Below are positions 10,076 to 16,483 of a stretch of 18,178 bases of DNA, one piece after another (position 1 is the first letter of the stretch; every line of letters starts with the position of its first letter). The notes under the pieces are model-generated. The model did not search any database. It saw nothing but the letters and a program-made list of their open reading frames with translations, and was not told where the DNA came from. The DNA comes from CAYVBN01 sp964538565 (lineage in GTDB: Bacteria > Pseudomonadota > Alphaproteobacteria > Rhizobiales > Xanthobacteraceae). The stretch spans positions 1-18,178 of the forward strand of contig CAZIGW010000057.1 of NCBI GenBank assembly GCA_964538565.1, given 5' to 3'. The position numbers were made by a program, and so were the translations under genes.

Positions 10076-10818
10076 TGAGCGAACTTGCCGCGCTTCTGAC
10101 CGAGCGCCTGACGGCGGCGGCGCGCGAACAATCGTTTCCGTACTGCCGCCCGAAGGATGCGGCCACGCTGATCCTGGTCGACCGCTCAGGCCGCTCCCCC
10201 AAGGTGCTGCTCGGCCGCCGCCACCGGGGCCACGCCTTCATGCCGGGCAAATTCGTCTTTCCCGGCGGACGGGTCGAGCCGGCCGACCGCCGGATGTCGT
10301 CGGCCACCCCAATCTCCGAACGGATCGAGCGCCAGCTCATGCGCAAGGTCGGGCGCCCCAGCCCCGAACGCGCGCGAGCCATGGCGCTCACCGCCATTCG
10401 CGAGACCTTCGAGGAGACCGGCTTCATGGTCGGCGTGAAAGCCTCGCCAACATCGCGGGCGCCGGGCGCGCACTGGGCGCCGTTCGCGCAGGCCGGCGTG
10501 CAGCCCGATCTCGCCGCTCTTCACCTGATCGGCCGCGCCATCACACCGCCGGGGCGGCCGCGGCGCTTCGACACACGATTCTTCGCGACCGACGCCCGCG
10601 CGATCGTGCATCGGATCGACGGCGTCGTCGGCCCGGATGCCGAACTGGTCGAGCTCGTCTGGCTGACGATCGCCGAGGCCAAGAGACTCGACACGCCGGT
10701 CATCACGCAGGCCATGCTGGCGGAACTCGAGGCGCGCCTCGCCTGCGGCTTCGACCACGCCGCGCAGGTTCCCTTCTATCGCATGCGGCATGGTCGCTTC
10801 GTCCGCGAGACGCTATAA
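10075..10818 (+). CDS. NUDIX hydrolase with an expanded Nudix loop
   Basis: This 247-residue protein hydrolyses, by family, a nucleoside diphosphate linked to another group; the substrate is unknown. The Nudix fold is recognisable from LILVDRSGRSPKVLLGRRH, then FVFPGGRVEP (61-70) and AIRETFEETGF (107-117), which carries the REx2EExG core (Arg109, Glu110, Glu113, Glu114). Between the GG pair (64-65) and Arg109 there are about 44 residues, whereas the standard box has about 14 from its first Gly to that Arg, so about 30 residues are inserted. Eukaryotic NUDT19-type CoA diphosphatases have a comparable insertion, which makes a CoA-like substrate conceivable but unproven. The ATG at 10075 was chosen because it shares a base with the DUF983 stop (TGATG); the longer open frame upstream is antisense-like. 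It ends 63 nt before the carbamoyltransferase. Confidence 0.9.
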   Translation: MSELAALLTERLTAAAREQSFPYCRPKDAATLILVDRSGRSPKVLLGRRHRGHAFMPGKFVFPGGRVEPADRRMSSATPISERIERQLMRKVGRPSPERARAMALTAIRETFEETGFMVGVKASPTSRAPGAHWAPFAQAGVQPDLAALHLIGRAITPPGRPRRFDTRFFATDARAIVHRIDGVVGPDAELVELVWLTIAEAKRLDTPVITQAMLAELEARLACGFDHAAQVPFYRMRHGRFVRETL

Positions 10819-10837
10819 ATTCGCCGCAAATCAGTTC

Positions 10838-10850
10838 TCCGGACTCCGGA
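10838..10850. repeat. 13-nt dyad in the leader of the carbamoyltransferase gene
   Basis: TCCGGA-C-TCCGGA forms both a direct and an inverted repeat with one central base. A third CTCCGG copy lies about 25 nt further on (just before the GGGGA at 10868-10872). It falls in the 63-nt gap before the carbamoyltransferase. A TATAAA at 10814-10819, overlapping the NUDIX stop codon, might be a -10 element, but I see no matching -35. Significance is low. Confidence 0.25.
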
Positions 10851-10881
10851 AGACCGCGTTCATCTCCGGGGACGAAGGACG

Positions 10882-12612
10882 GTGCACATCCTGGGCATCC
10901 ACAACGGCGGCCACGACGCAGCCGCGTGCCTGTTCCGCGATTACGAGCTCCTCGCGGCGGTATCGCTCGAGCGGCTGACACGCCGCAAGAACGACGGCGT
11001 GAGCGCGGCGGCGGAACTTCCCCTGCCCGCCATCGACGAGTGCCTGGCGATCGCCGGCCTCTCGCGCGCCGACGTGGACGTCGTGTGCGCCTCGCGCGCG
11101 CATTGGAACGTCCAGTCGTACCGGCTTGCGGGCCGCTGGGGCCTCAAGCAGCGCTCCTACCGCTGGCTCGGCATCGAGCGCATGCGACTGATGACCGACA
11201 TGATGCGCAAGCAGGGCACCGAAGATGCGATGAAGATCTTCGATGCCGCGCGATTCCGCCGCCGCTACGGATTCGAGAAGGCCGAGATCTCCTTCTACAA
11301 CCACCACGCCGCGCACGGACTGCCGGCCTATTTCTATTCCGAGTTCGAGGACGCGCTGATCTACACGGCCGACGGCGTCGGCGACAATGTCTCCTACAGC
11401 GCGAGAAGCGCGCGGAGCGGCACCATCGACCTCCTGTTCGGCGGCGACGAGAATCTCGGCGTGCCCTACGCCGTCAACAGCCTCGGTCTGCTCTACTGCT
11501 ACTTCACCGACGCGCTCGGTTTCATCTGGAACCGCCACGAAGGAAAGGTGACGGGGCTCGCCGCGTTCGGCACGCCGCTCGCTGCCGAGGACATCGTGCG
11601 TCACTTTGCGGTCGACGACCGCGGCTGGATCGTCTCCGATTTTCCCTCCTACGAGGCGATGCGCGAGTATGCGCGCGCGCTCTGCCGCCGGCACACCCGC
11701 GAGGACGCAGCCGCCTCCGTGCAGGCGGCCGTCGAAACGCTCGTCTGCCGGGCGGCGGAAACGCTGCTGCGAAGAACCGAGCAGCGCTCGCTCGCGGTCG
11801 GCGGCGGCTTGTTCGCCAACGTGCGGCTCAACCGCGCGCTGCTCGAGACGACCGTCGCCGAGCGGATCTTCGTCTATCCGGCGATGGGCGACGAAGGGCT
11901 GCCGGTCGGCGGCTGTCTTGCCTATCTGCACGCGCGCGACGGCGCCGGGACGTGGCAGCGCAACCGCCGCGGCCTCGACAGTCTCTATCTCGGGCGCGAC
12001 CACGGGCATTCATTCGCGGCCGCGGCACGGAAATTTCCGCAGGTTGCGGCCGATGCGCAGCGCGCGGTCGAAAAGACCGTCGACGCCCTGGTGGCCGGCC
12101 GCGTGATCGCGATCTACACGGGTCGGATGGAGTTCGGACCGCGCGCGCTCGGCGCCCGCTCGATCCTCGCCTCGCCGGTGCGGCGCGAGGTGAACGACAC
12201 CATCAACAAGCGGCTCGAACGCTCGGAATTCATGCCGTTCGCGCCGGTCGTGCTCGCCGAGCACGCCGCCGAGGTCTTCGACATCCATGCCGGCAACGCC
12301 CATGCGGCGCGTTTCATGACCATCACGTGCGACGTGCGCCCGCAATGGCGCGAACGCATTCCGGCCGTCGTTCACATCGACGGGTCGGCTCGGCCGCAAA
12401 CCATCACGGCGCACCACAACCCGCTCTACCACCGGGTGCTCGACCTGTTCCACCAGCGCACGGGCCTGCCGGTGCTGGTCAACACGAGCTTCAACGTGCA
12501 CGAGGAGCCGATCGTCGACCGGCCCGAGCAGGCCCTGAAATCGCTCGTCGACGGCCGGATCGACGGCATTCTGACCGGCGAGGCGCTCTATACCGTGCCC
12601 GGTGTCCCCTGA
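10882..12612 (+). CDS. Carbamoyltransferase of the NodU/CmcH/TobZ family
   Basis: This 576-residue enzyme should transfer a carbamoyl group from carbamoyl phosphate, via a carbamoyl-adenylate, to a hydroxyl on an unknown acceptor. The N-terminal Kae1-like domain starts immediately (HILGIHNGGHDAAACL). Its metal ligands are recognisable: His141 and His145 in NHHAAH, Asp164 in ADGVGD, and Asp337 in MGDEGLPVGG. Spacing matches, as I recall it, His114/His118/Asp137/Asp338 of tobramycin carbamoyltransferase TobZ. The C-terminal domain contains MEFGPRALGARSI (416 onward), NDTINKRLERSEFMPFAPVV and VNTSFNVHEEPIV. The GTG at 10882 fits the family start; GGGGA 9 nt upstream may serve as ribosome site. 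It follows the rnr-DUF983-NUDIX operon after 63 nt. No nodulation, antibiotic or polysaccharide genes are nearby, so the acceptor is unknown. Codon use looks like that of its neighbours. Confidence 0.93.
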   Translation: MHILGIHNGGHDAAACLFRDYELLAAVSLERLTRRKNDGVSAAAELPLPAIDECLAIAGLSRADVDVVCASRAHWNVQSYRLAGRWGLKQRSYRWLGIERMRLMTDMMRKQGTEDAMKIFDAARFRRRYGFEKAEISFYNHHAAHGLPAYFYSEFEDALIYTADGVGDNVSYSARSARSGTIDLLFGGDENLGVPYAVNSLGLLYCYFTDALGFIWNRHEGKVTGLAAFGTPLAAEDIVRHFAVDDRGWIVSDFPSYEAMREYARALCRRHTREDAAASVQAAVETLVCRAAETLLRRTEQRSLAVGGGLFANVRLNRALLETTVAERIFVYPAMGDEGLPVGGCLAYLHARDGAGTWQRNRRGLDSLYLGRDHGHSFAAAARKFPQVAADAQRAVEKTVDALVAGRVIAIYTGRMEFGPRALGARSILASPVRREVNDTINKRLERSEFMPFAPVVLAEHAAEVFDIHAGNAHAARFMTITCDVRPQWRERIPAVVHIDGSARPQTITAHHNPLYHRVLDLFHQRTGLPVLVNTSFNVHEEPIVDRPEQALKSLVDGRIDGILTGEALYTVPGVP

Positions 12613-12634
12613 CCGGCTCCCCGCGCCCCGTTGG

Positions 12635-12662
12635 TTGACATTTCGCGGTCGGCCGCTACGTT
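12635..12662 (+). promoter_or_regulatory. Promoter of rpmG
   Basis: A consensus -35 TTGACA (12635-12640) is followed after 16 nt by TACGTT (12657-12662), in the 98-nt gap between the carbamoyltransferase and rpmG. The spacing to the rpmG ATG (about 50 nt) suits a separately expressed ribosomal protein gene. GAGGAA at 12699-12704 is the ribosome site. Confidence 0.6.
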
Positions 12663-12710
12663 CCGGGCAGCATTGCGGGGACCGGCGCCCCGCCCATCGA
12701 GGAACTCGCC

Positions 12711-12878
12711 ATGGCCAAGGCCGCGTCCGTCAAGATCAAGCTCGTGTCGAGCGCCGACACCGGCTTCTACTATGTGACCAAGAAGAACTCGCGCACCAAG
12801 ACCGACAAGCTGGTGCTGAAGAAATACGATCCGGTCGCGCGCAAGCACGTCGAATTCCGCGAAACGAAGATCAAGTAG
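12711..12878 (+). CDS. rpmG: 50S ribosomal protein L33
   Basis: This 55-residue basic protein of the large ribosomal subunit starts MAKAASVKIKLVSSADTGFY and ends HVEFRETKIK, matching bacterial L33. It has no cysteines, so it is the zinc-independent form of L33, in contrast to the CxxC-containing zinc form of many bacteria. It has its own promoter-like element, a good GAGGAA ribosome site 6 nt before the ATG, and a strong terminator 24 nt after the stop, so it is probably a single-gene transcript. It is convergent with pleD across a long gap. Confidence 0.97.
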   Translation: MAKAASVKIKLVSSADTGFYYVTKKNSRTKTDKLVLKKYDPVARKHVEFRETKIK

Positions 12879-12902
12879 GCGGCCGCGAATCGCGCCGTCG
12901 GC

Positions 12903-12929
12903 GGGGCGCTTCGGCGCCCCTTTGATTTT
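12903..12929 (+). terminator. Intrinsic terminator of rpmG
   Basis: A perfect 7-bp GC stem (GGGGCGC, 12903-12909, with GCGCCCC, 12914-12920) is closed by a stable TTCG tetraloop and followed by the T-rich TTTGATTTT tract. This is a textbook Rho-independent terminator for plus-strand transcription, 24 nt after the rpmG stop. Confidence 0.9.
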
Positions 12930-13103
12930 GTGCGCTCCGTTCGCGCCGGTCTCTTTGCGCCCGCCCTGCGCCGGGATGGCACGCAGATTTCGAAAAAGCA
13001 CGTCGCGAGGCCGGAGACGAGCCGAGCGCCGTTGCGAACGCGTCACGGCCCGCGCGACTGTGGGTCACCTGTCCACAGCCGGGGGGTTTCGCGAGCGTTT
13101 TCA

Positions 13104-13117
13104 GTCGCAGCTGCGAC
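13104..13117. repeat. Perfect 14-bp palindrome in the rpmG-pleD gap
   Basis: GTCGCAGCTGCGAC is fully self-complementary. Just to its left lies a hairpin-forming pair, CTGTGG (13058-13063) and CCACAG (13073-13078), and just to its right an AT-rich stretch (TAATATCTTATGCAA). This could be a regulator site or promoter region for a transcript in the structured stretch that follows, but no -35/-10 pair is clear. Confidence 0.35.
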
Positions 13118-13150
13118 GGTAATATCTTATGCAACTCGCGCCGGACGGCG

Positions 13151-13378
13151 GTGGGATCGAGGTCAGGAAGGTGGCCGGTCGGGAGCGGCGTCATGAGGAG
13201 GCCACTCGCACCGCTCCCGAACCGGCCGAACCCCACGGACCCAGGAGATGCGGCGGACCTGAGCATTCCGTAGGGTTATCAGTAGGATGGTAGACATCTG
13301 GGCGCGGGACGTCGCCGTCCCCACCGTGACCCAAGTCACCCCACCTGTCGGGATGGAAGGCTACCCCAAGCGGTGGGG
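13151..13378. ncRNA. Candidate structured RNA or multi-hairpin intergenic element
   Basis: No gene is recognised in the roughly 550 nt between the rpmG terminator and pleD, but this stretch is dense in complementary segments. The main hairpin pairs GGCCGGT and GGGAGCGG (13173-13179, 13181-13188) with CCGCTCCC and ACCGGCC (13211-13218, 13221-13227): 15 bp with a small internal loop. A second pairs CCC-ACGGA (13232-13239) with TCCGT-A-GGG (13267-13275), enclosing CAGG (13242-13245)/CCTG (13258-13261). A third is GGGACG-TCGC-CGTCCC (13306-13321). GTGAC/GTCAC (13326-13339) and CCCCA/TGGGG (13364-13378) follow. CCCCACCG (13319-13326) can instead pair over 8 bp with CGGTGGGG (13371-13378), excluding some of these. 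The strand is undecided. It does not show the tmRNA, SRP, RNase P or 6S features I know. Two short minus-strand open frames cross it, but neither resembles a known protein. Confidence 0.35.
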
Positions 13379-13481
13379 AAATCAACCAGTCAACCGCCCG
13401 TTTGCAGCGCCTTCAAACGTCAACCTTAAGCGTCAGGGTTTACGGCAATTGGCCGGGGCCGCGCCGGCGGGAGGCGCCGGT

Positions 13482-14855
13482 TCAGGCCGCGTCCGCCACC
13501 ACGCGATTGCGGCCGTCGCGCTTGGCGCGATAGAGCGCCTGGTCGGCGCGCTTGAGCAGGGTCGCGGCCGTGTCCGAGGGGGCGTCGAGCGCGGCGAGAC
13601 CGATCGAGATCGTCAGGTTGAGCGAGCGCGTCCCCTGCGCGACCGGGAACGGTTCGCCGGCGATCCGCCGACGCAGGCGTTCGGCCACGATGGTGGCGAC
13701 CCCCATGTCGGTCTCCGGCATCACGACGACGAATTCCTCCCCGCCGTAGCGGCACGCGAGATCGATGCCGCGAATCAGCTTCTTCAGGCGCAGCGCGAAT
13801 TCGCGCAGCACGTCGTCGCCGCCGTCGTGCCCGTAGGTGTCGTTCACCGACTTGAAGTAGTCGATGTCGAGCACCAGGACGGTAAGCGGCTTGCCGCGCG
13901 CGGCGGACTGGGCCACCAGCGTCCCCAGATGGCTTTCCATGTAGCGGCGATTGTGCAGACCGGTCAGCGGGTCGGTGATCGCGAGCTCGAGCGACAACTG
14001 CATGTTGTCGCGCAGGCGCTCGGTGTAGCGCCTCTTGCGCACCTGTGAGCGCGCGCGCGCCAGGAGCTCGTTCCTGTCGATCGGCCGGGTCACGTAGTCG
14101 TTCACGCCGATCTCCAGGCCGCGGATCAGTCGCTGGGTGTCTTCCCCCTCGGAGATGAGGAGAATCGGAAGGGCCCGCGTGCGTTCGAGCGAACGGATCT
14201 GGCTGCACAGGCGCAGGCCGTCGAAATCGGCGAGGCCGAGCGAGACGATGACGAGATCGTAGGCGCCCTCCGCGACGTGGAACAACGCCTTGCCCGGGTC
14301 GGGTTCGACATCGACCGCATGCTCGGCGGCGAGCGTCGAGGCGACACGCTCGTAGGAGGCCGGCCGGTCGTCGACGATCAGCACGCGACCGCCGCGCCCG
14401 GAATCGGCGATCGATTCCACGGCCGGATTGCGGATGCCGATTTCCTTCGACGTCATCGCGCGCATGCGCAGCTCGTCGCTCATCATCTTGATGCGCACGA
14501 GCGAACGGACCCGCGACAGCAGCGCGATGTCGCTGACCGGCTTGGTGAGGAAGTCGTCGGCGCCGGCTTCCAGGCCCTTCACGCGGTCCGCCGCCTGGTC
14601 GAGCGCCGTCACCATGATGACCGGGATGTGATGGGTGGCCGGATTGGCCTTGAGCCGGCGGCAGACTTCGAAGCCGTCCATCTCCGGCATCATCACGTCG
14701 AGCAGGACGATGTCGCACTGCGTGCGCTCGCACAGCGCCAGCGCCTCGTCACCGCGCATGGCGGTCATCACGTCGAAATATTCGGCCGACAGTCGCGCCT
14801 CGAGCAGCTTCAGGTTGGCTGCGACGTCGTCGACGACGAGAATACGCGCGGTCAT
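13482..14855 (-). CDS. pleD: Response regulator diguanylate cyclase PleD
   Basis: This 457-residue protein synthesises cyclic di-GMP from two GTP when phosphorylated, and in Caulobacter directs the motile-to-sessile transition at a cell pole. The first receiver domain (about 1-120) has the acidic pair Asp9/Asp10, phospho-acceptor Asp53 (IVLLDVMMPEMDG) and the FLTKP lysine. The second receiver (about 155-270) reads IVSLGLADFDG where an acceptor would be, so it is a degenerate adaptor domain, as in Caulobacter PleD. The GGDEF domain (about 290-455) has the active-site variant GGEEF (371-375) and an intact RxxD inhibitory site (Arg362-Asp365), so it should be active and product-inhibited. The ATG at 14855 follows AAGGGGA, which overlaps the divK stop codon; only 10 nt separate the genes, so they form one operon. 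Confidence 0.96.
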   Translation of the reverse strand: MTARILVVDDVAANLKLLEARLSAEYFDVMTAMRGDEALALCERTQCDIVLLDVMMPEMDGFEVCRRLKANPATHHIPVIMVTALDQAADRVKGLEAGADDFLTKPVSDIALLSRVRSLVRIKMMSDELRMRAMTSKEIGIRNPAVESIADSGRGGRVLIVDDRPASYERVASTLAAEHAVDVEPDPGKALFHVAEGAYDLVIVSLGLADFDGLRLCSQIRSLERTRALPILLISEGEDTQRLIRGLEIGVNDYVTRPIDRNELLARARSQVRKRRYTERLRDNMQLSLELAITDPLTGLHNRRYMESHLGTLVAQSAARGKPLTVLVLDIDYFKSVNDTYGHDGGDDVLREFALRLKKLIRGIDLACRYGGEEFVVVMPETDMGVATIVAERLRRRIAGEPFPVAQGTRSLNLTISIGLAALDAPSDTAATLLKRADQALYRAKRDGRNRVVADAA

Positions 14856-14865
14856 CGCCGTCCCC

Positions 14866-15237
14866 TTAGACGTTCCCGAGGAAGTGTCTGATGGTTTCGA
14901 TGAACTTTCCCACCGAGATCGGCTTGGACAGATAGGCCTCGCAGCCTCCCTGTCGAATCCGCTCTTCGTCGCCCTTCATGGCGAACGCGGTGACGGCGAC
15001 CACGGGAATCGTCTTCAACTCGGGATCATCCTTCAGCCACTTGGTCACTTCGAGACCGGACACCTCGGGAAGCTGGATGTCCATCAGGATCAGATCGGGG
15101 TGATGCCGGCGCGCGAGATCGATCGCCTCGATGCCGTTTCGCGTGCCCACCGTCTGATACCCGTGCGCCTCCAGCAGATCGTGGAAGAGCTTCATGTTGA
15201 GCTCGTTGTCCTCCACGATCAGGACGGTCTTGGCCAT
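14866..15237 (-). CDS. divK: Single-domain response regulator DivK
   Basis: This 123-residue protein is a lone receiver domain: MAKTVLIVEDNELNMKLF, acceptor Asp53 in LILMDIQLPEVSG, the VTAFAMKGDEE switch region and YLSKPISV with the conserved lysine. In Caulobacter and rhizobia DivK relays signals between the kinases PleC and DivJ and the DivL-CckA-CtrA pathway that controls the cell cycle. The start at 15237 is chosen over an ATG 21 codons upstream because AGAGGAA (15248-15242 on this strand) lies just before it and the family begins MxKTVLIVEDN. It is first in an operon with pleD, as in Caulobacter. Confidence 0.96.
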   Translation of the reverse strand: MAKTVLIVEDNELNMKLFHDLLEAHGYQTVGTRNGIEAIDLARRHHPDLILMDIQLPEVSGLEVTKWLKDDPELKTIPVVAVTAFAMKGDEERIRQGGCEAYLSKPISVGKFIETIRHFLGNV

Positions 15238-15375
15238 TCCATTCCTCTTGCGGCCTGCGACCGCGCCCGAACCGGTCGGAGCGCCCGACGTCGAATTCAT
15301 CGTACCCGCGCCCCGCTACCATTCCGGCGGGCACACGCACGGTAGACGGCAATTCTTACAGAAGTACAAATCTCT

Positions 15376-15405
15376 ATTCTAATCAATAAGGTTGCCAGGA
15401 CCTTA
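15376..15405 (-). promoter_or_regulatory. Promoter-like region with dyad upstream of divK
   Basis: Read on the minus strand, TAGAAT (15381-15376) is a near-consensus -10 hexamer about 140 nt before the divK ATG. With 17-nt spacing the -35 would be AAGGTC (15404-15399), which is weak. A dyad, TAAGGT-N7-ACCTTA (15387-15405), covers the spacer and -35 positions. The surrounding 60 nt are clearly more AT-rich than the genes. A full CtrA box (TTAA-N7-TTAA) is not present; only one TTAA half-site is seen. Confidence 0.4.
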
Positions 15406-15426
15406 AATGTTCTCGGCGAGATCCTG

Positions 15427-15440
15427 GCGCGCCGGCGCGC
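15427..15440. repeat. GC palindrome just downstream of the secreted-protein gene
   Basis: GCGCGCCGGCGCGC is a perfect 14-bp palindrome a few bases after the stop codon of the minus-strand gene that ends at 15447. It could act as a 3' RNA hairpin, but no T tract follows on either strand, and its low complexity makes chance likely. Confidence 0.25.
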
Positions 15441-15446
15441 GGCCGG

Positions 15447-15974
15447 TCAATTCGCGCGGATTGGCGTCTCCTCGCAGGGCTTTACCATCGCGCGCAGTTC
15501 CTCCCCGGAGAGGAGCAGCGGGCGATTCGTCAGGCCGCCGTGGCGGTCGATCCAGGCGCGGATGGCCGGGGGATAGAGCGCGTACATGCCGGCGGTCGCC
15601 TCCGGCGCCGGCTTGCCGGTCGTGCGATGGAACGCCTGGTGGAAGCCGAGGATGGCGCGGCGTGTCACGCATACGTCGTGGCGCGCCAGCACCAGGGTGC
15701 AGGCGCTGAGGCAAAGGCCGTCGATGATGATCGGGCCCTCCGCCGTCGCCACCCATTTCAGCCGCGGCTGAACGAGACCGCCTTCGTCGAACGTGATGCG
15801 TTCCCTGGCGATCCCGCTCGATGCGGCGAACAAGACCAATGACATGGCGAGCGCCAGAACCACCGGCCTGCACACCGCCTCGATCGATCCGCGAACGCGA
15901 TGCGGATCCGGGCACTTTGGCGCCCTCTGTTCGTCCGGCTCGCACGGACGAACAGCCTCGTGGACGCGCGCCAT
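15447..15974 (-). CDS. Secreted protein resembling ClpP-like periplasmic proteins (COG3904-like)
   Basis: This 175-residue protein has a positively charged N-terminal part, a hydrophobic signal segment (about 37-53, VVLALAMSLVLFAASSG) and a mature part of about 120 residues, probably exported. The mature region has IIIDGLCLSACTLVLARHD (Ser90 between Cys88 and Cys92) and RRAILGFHQAFH (His112, His116). The SACT...GFH arrangement resembles COG3904-type predicted periplasmic proteins with a ClpP/crotonase-like fold, in which that Ser and His could form a protease-like site. Whether the catalytic set is complete is not clear. The ATG at 15974 is supported by AAGGGAG 7 nt upstream, though the lead before the signal segment is long; a GTG at 15875 would give a more typical signal peptide. 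Divergent from the DUF3572 gene and upstream of divK. Function unknown. Confidence 0.75.
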   Translation of the reverse strand: MARVHEAVRPCEPDEQRAPKCPDPHRVRGSIEAVCRPVVLALAMSLVLFAASSGIARERITFDEGGLVQPRLKWVATAEGPIIIDGLCLSACTLVLARHDVCVTRRAILGFHQAFHRTTGKPAPEATAGMYALYPPAIRAWIDRHGGLTNRPLLLSGEELRAMVKPCEETPIRAN

Positions 15975-16100
15975 GGCTGTACTCCCTTACACAGGCCATG
16001 AGGGTTGCCACGAGAGAGAAAAAACTTGGTAAACCTTCGTTCGGCGCGTGCCGCCCGCCGGCGCGCCGCGCGGGACCCTGGCGAGGCGAGGCGCACGGAA

Positions 16101-16400
16101 ATGGATCGGTCGTCGTCGATGGCGCGGGACGCGGCGGAGGCCCTGGCGGTCGAGGCGCTCACCTATCTGGCGGGCGAGCCCGAACGGCTGGCGCGCTTCC
16201 TCGACCTCTCCGGCATCGATCCGGCGTCGATCCGCGCCGCCGCGCGCGAACCGCGCTTTCTGGCCGGCGTTCTGGAGCACATCGCATCCGACGAGCGCCT
16301 GCTCACCGCGTTCGCGGACTCCGCCGACATCGCGCCCGAAACCGTCGATCGCGCACGCGCCGCCCTCGCCGGCCGGCGGTGGGAACGCGACGTGCCCTGA
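16101..16400 (+). CDS. DUF3572 family protein
   Basis: This small all-helical cytoplasmic protein of 99 residues matches the alphaproteobacterial DUF3572 family: ALAVEALTYLAGEPERLARF, LDLSGIDPASIRAAARE, FLAGVLEHIASDERLLTAF and a closing ARAALAG. No catalytic motif is seen and its function is unknown. I start it at ATG 16101 (MDRSSSM); the ATG at 16119 is also possible and begins closer to the conserved part. The open frame reaches further upstream to a TTG at 16005, but that extension is Arg-rich and looks untranslated. It is divergent from the secreted-protein gene and 83 nt before dinB in the same direction, so co-transcription with dinB is plausible. Confidence 0.85.
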   Translation: MDRSSSMARDAAEALAVEALTYLAGEPERLARFLDLSGIDPASIRAAAREPRFLAGVLEHIASDERLLTAFADSADIAPETVDRARAALAGRRWERDVP

Positions 16401-16483
16401 AATCCTCGCCCTTGGGGCGGCCGATTGACGCCGGCGAAAACCCCGCCGACCATGCCCCGACGTACCCTTCATCCGAGTCGGCG

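Noticed and set aside
12871..13385. Two short minus-strand open frames in the rpmG-pleD gap
   Set aside because: One runs into the rpmG terminator and rpmG 3' end, the other is Gly/Pro-rich; neither has a good ribosome site or resembles a known protein. A segment reading LDPTAVRRELHKILPSQ looks protein-like, so a decayed gene is not fully excluded.
13482..13745. PleD judged inactive because the motif is GGEEF instead of GGDEF
   Set aside because: GGEEF is a common active variant and is the form found in Caulobacter PleD; the RxxD inhibitory site is also intact.
15360..15410. CtrA binding site upstream of divK
   Set aside because: Only one TTAA half-site is present; the second half at 7-nt spacing is missing.
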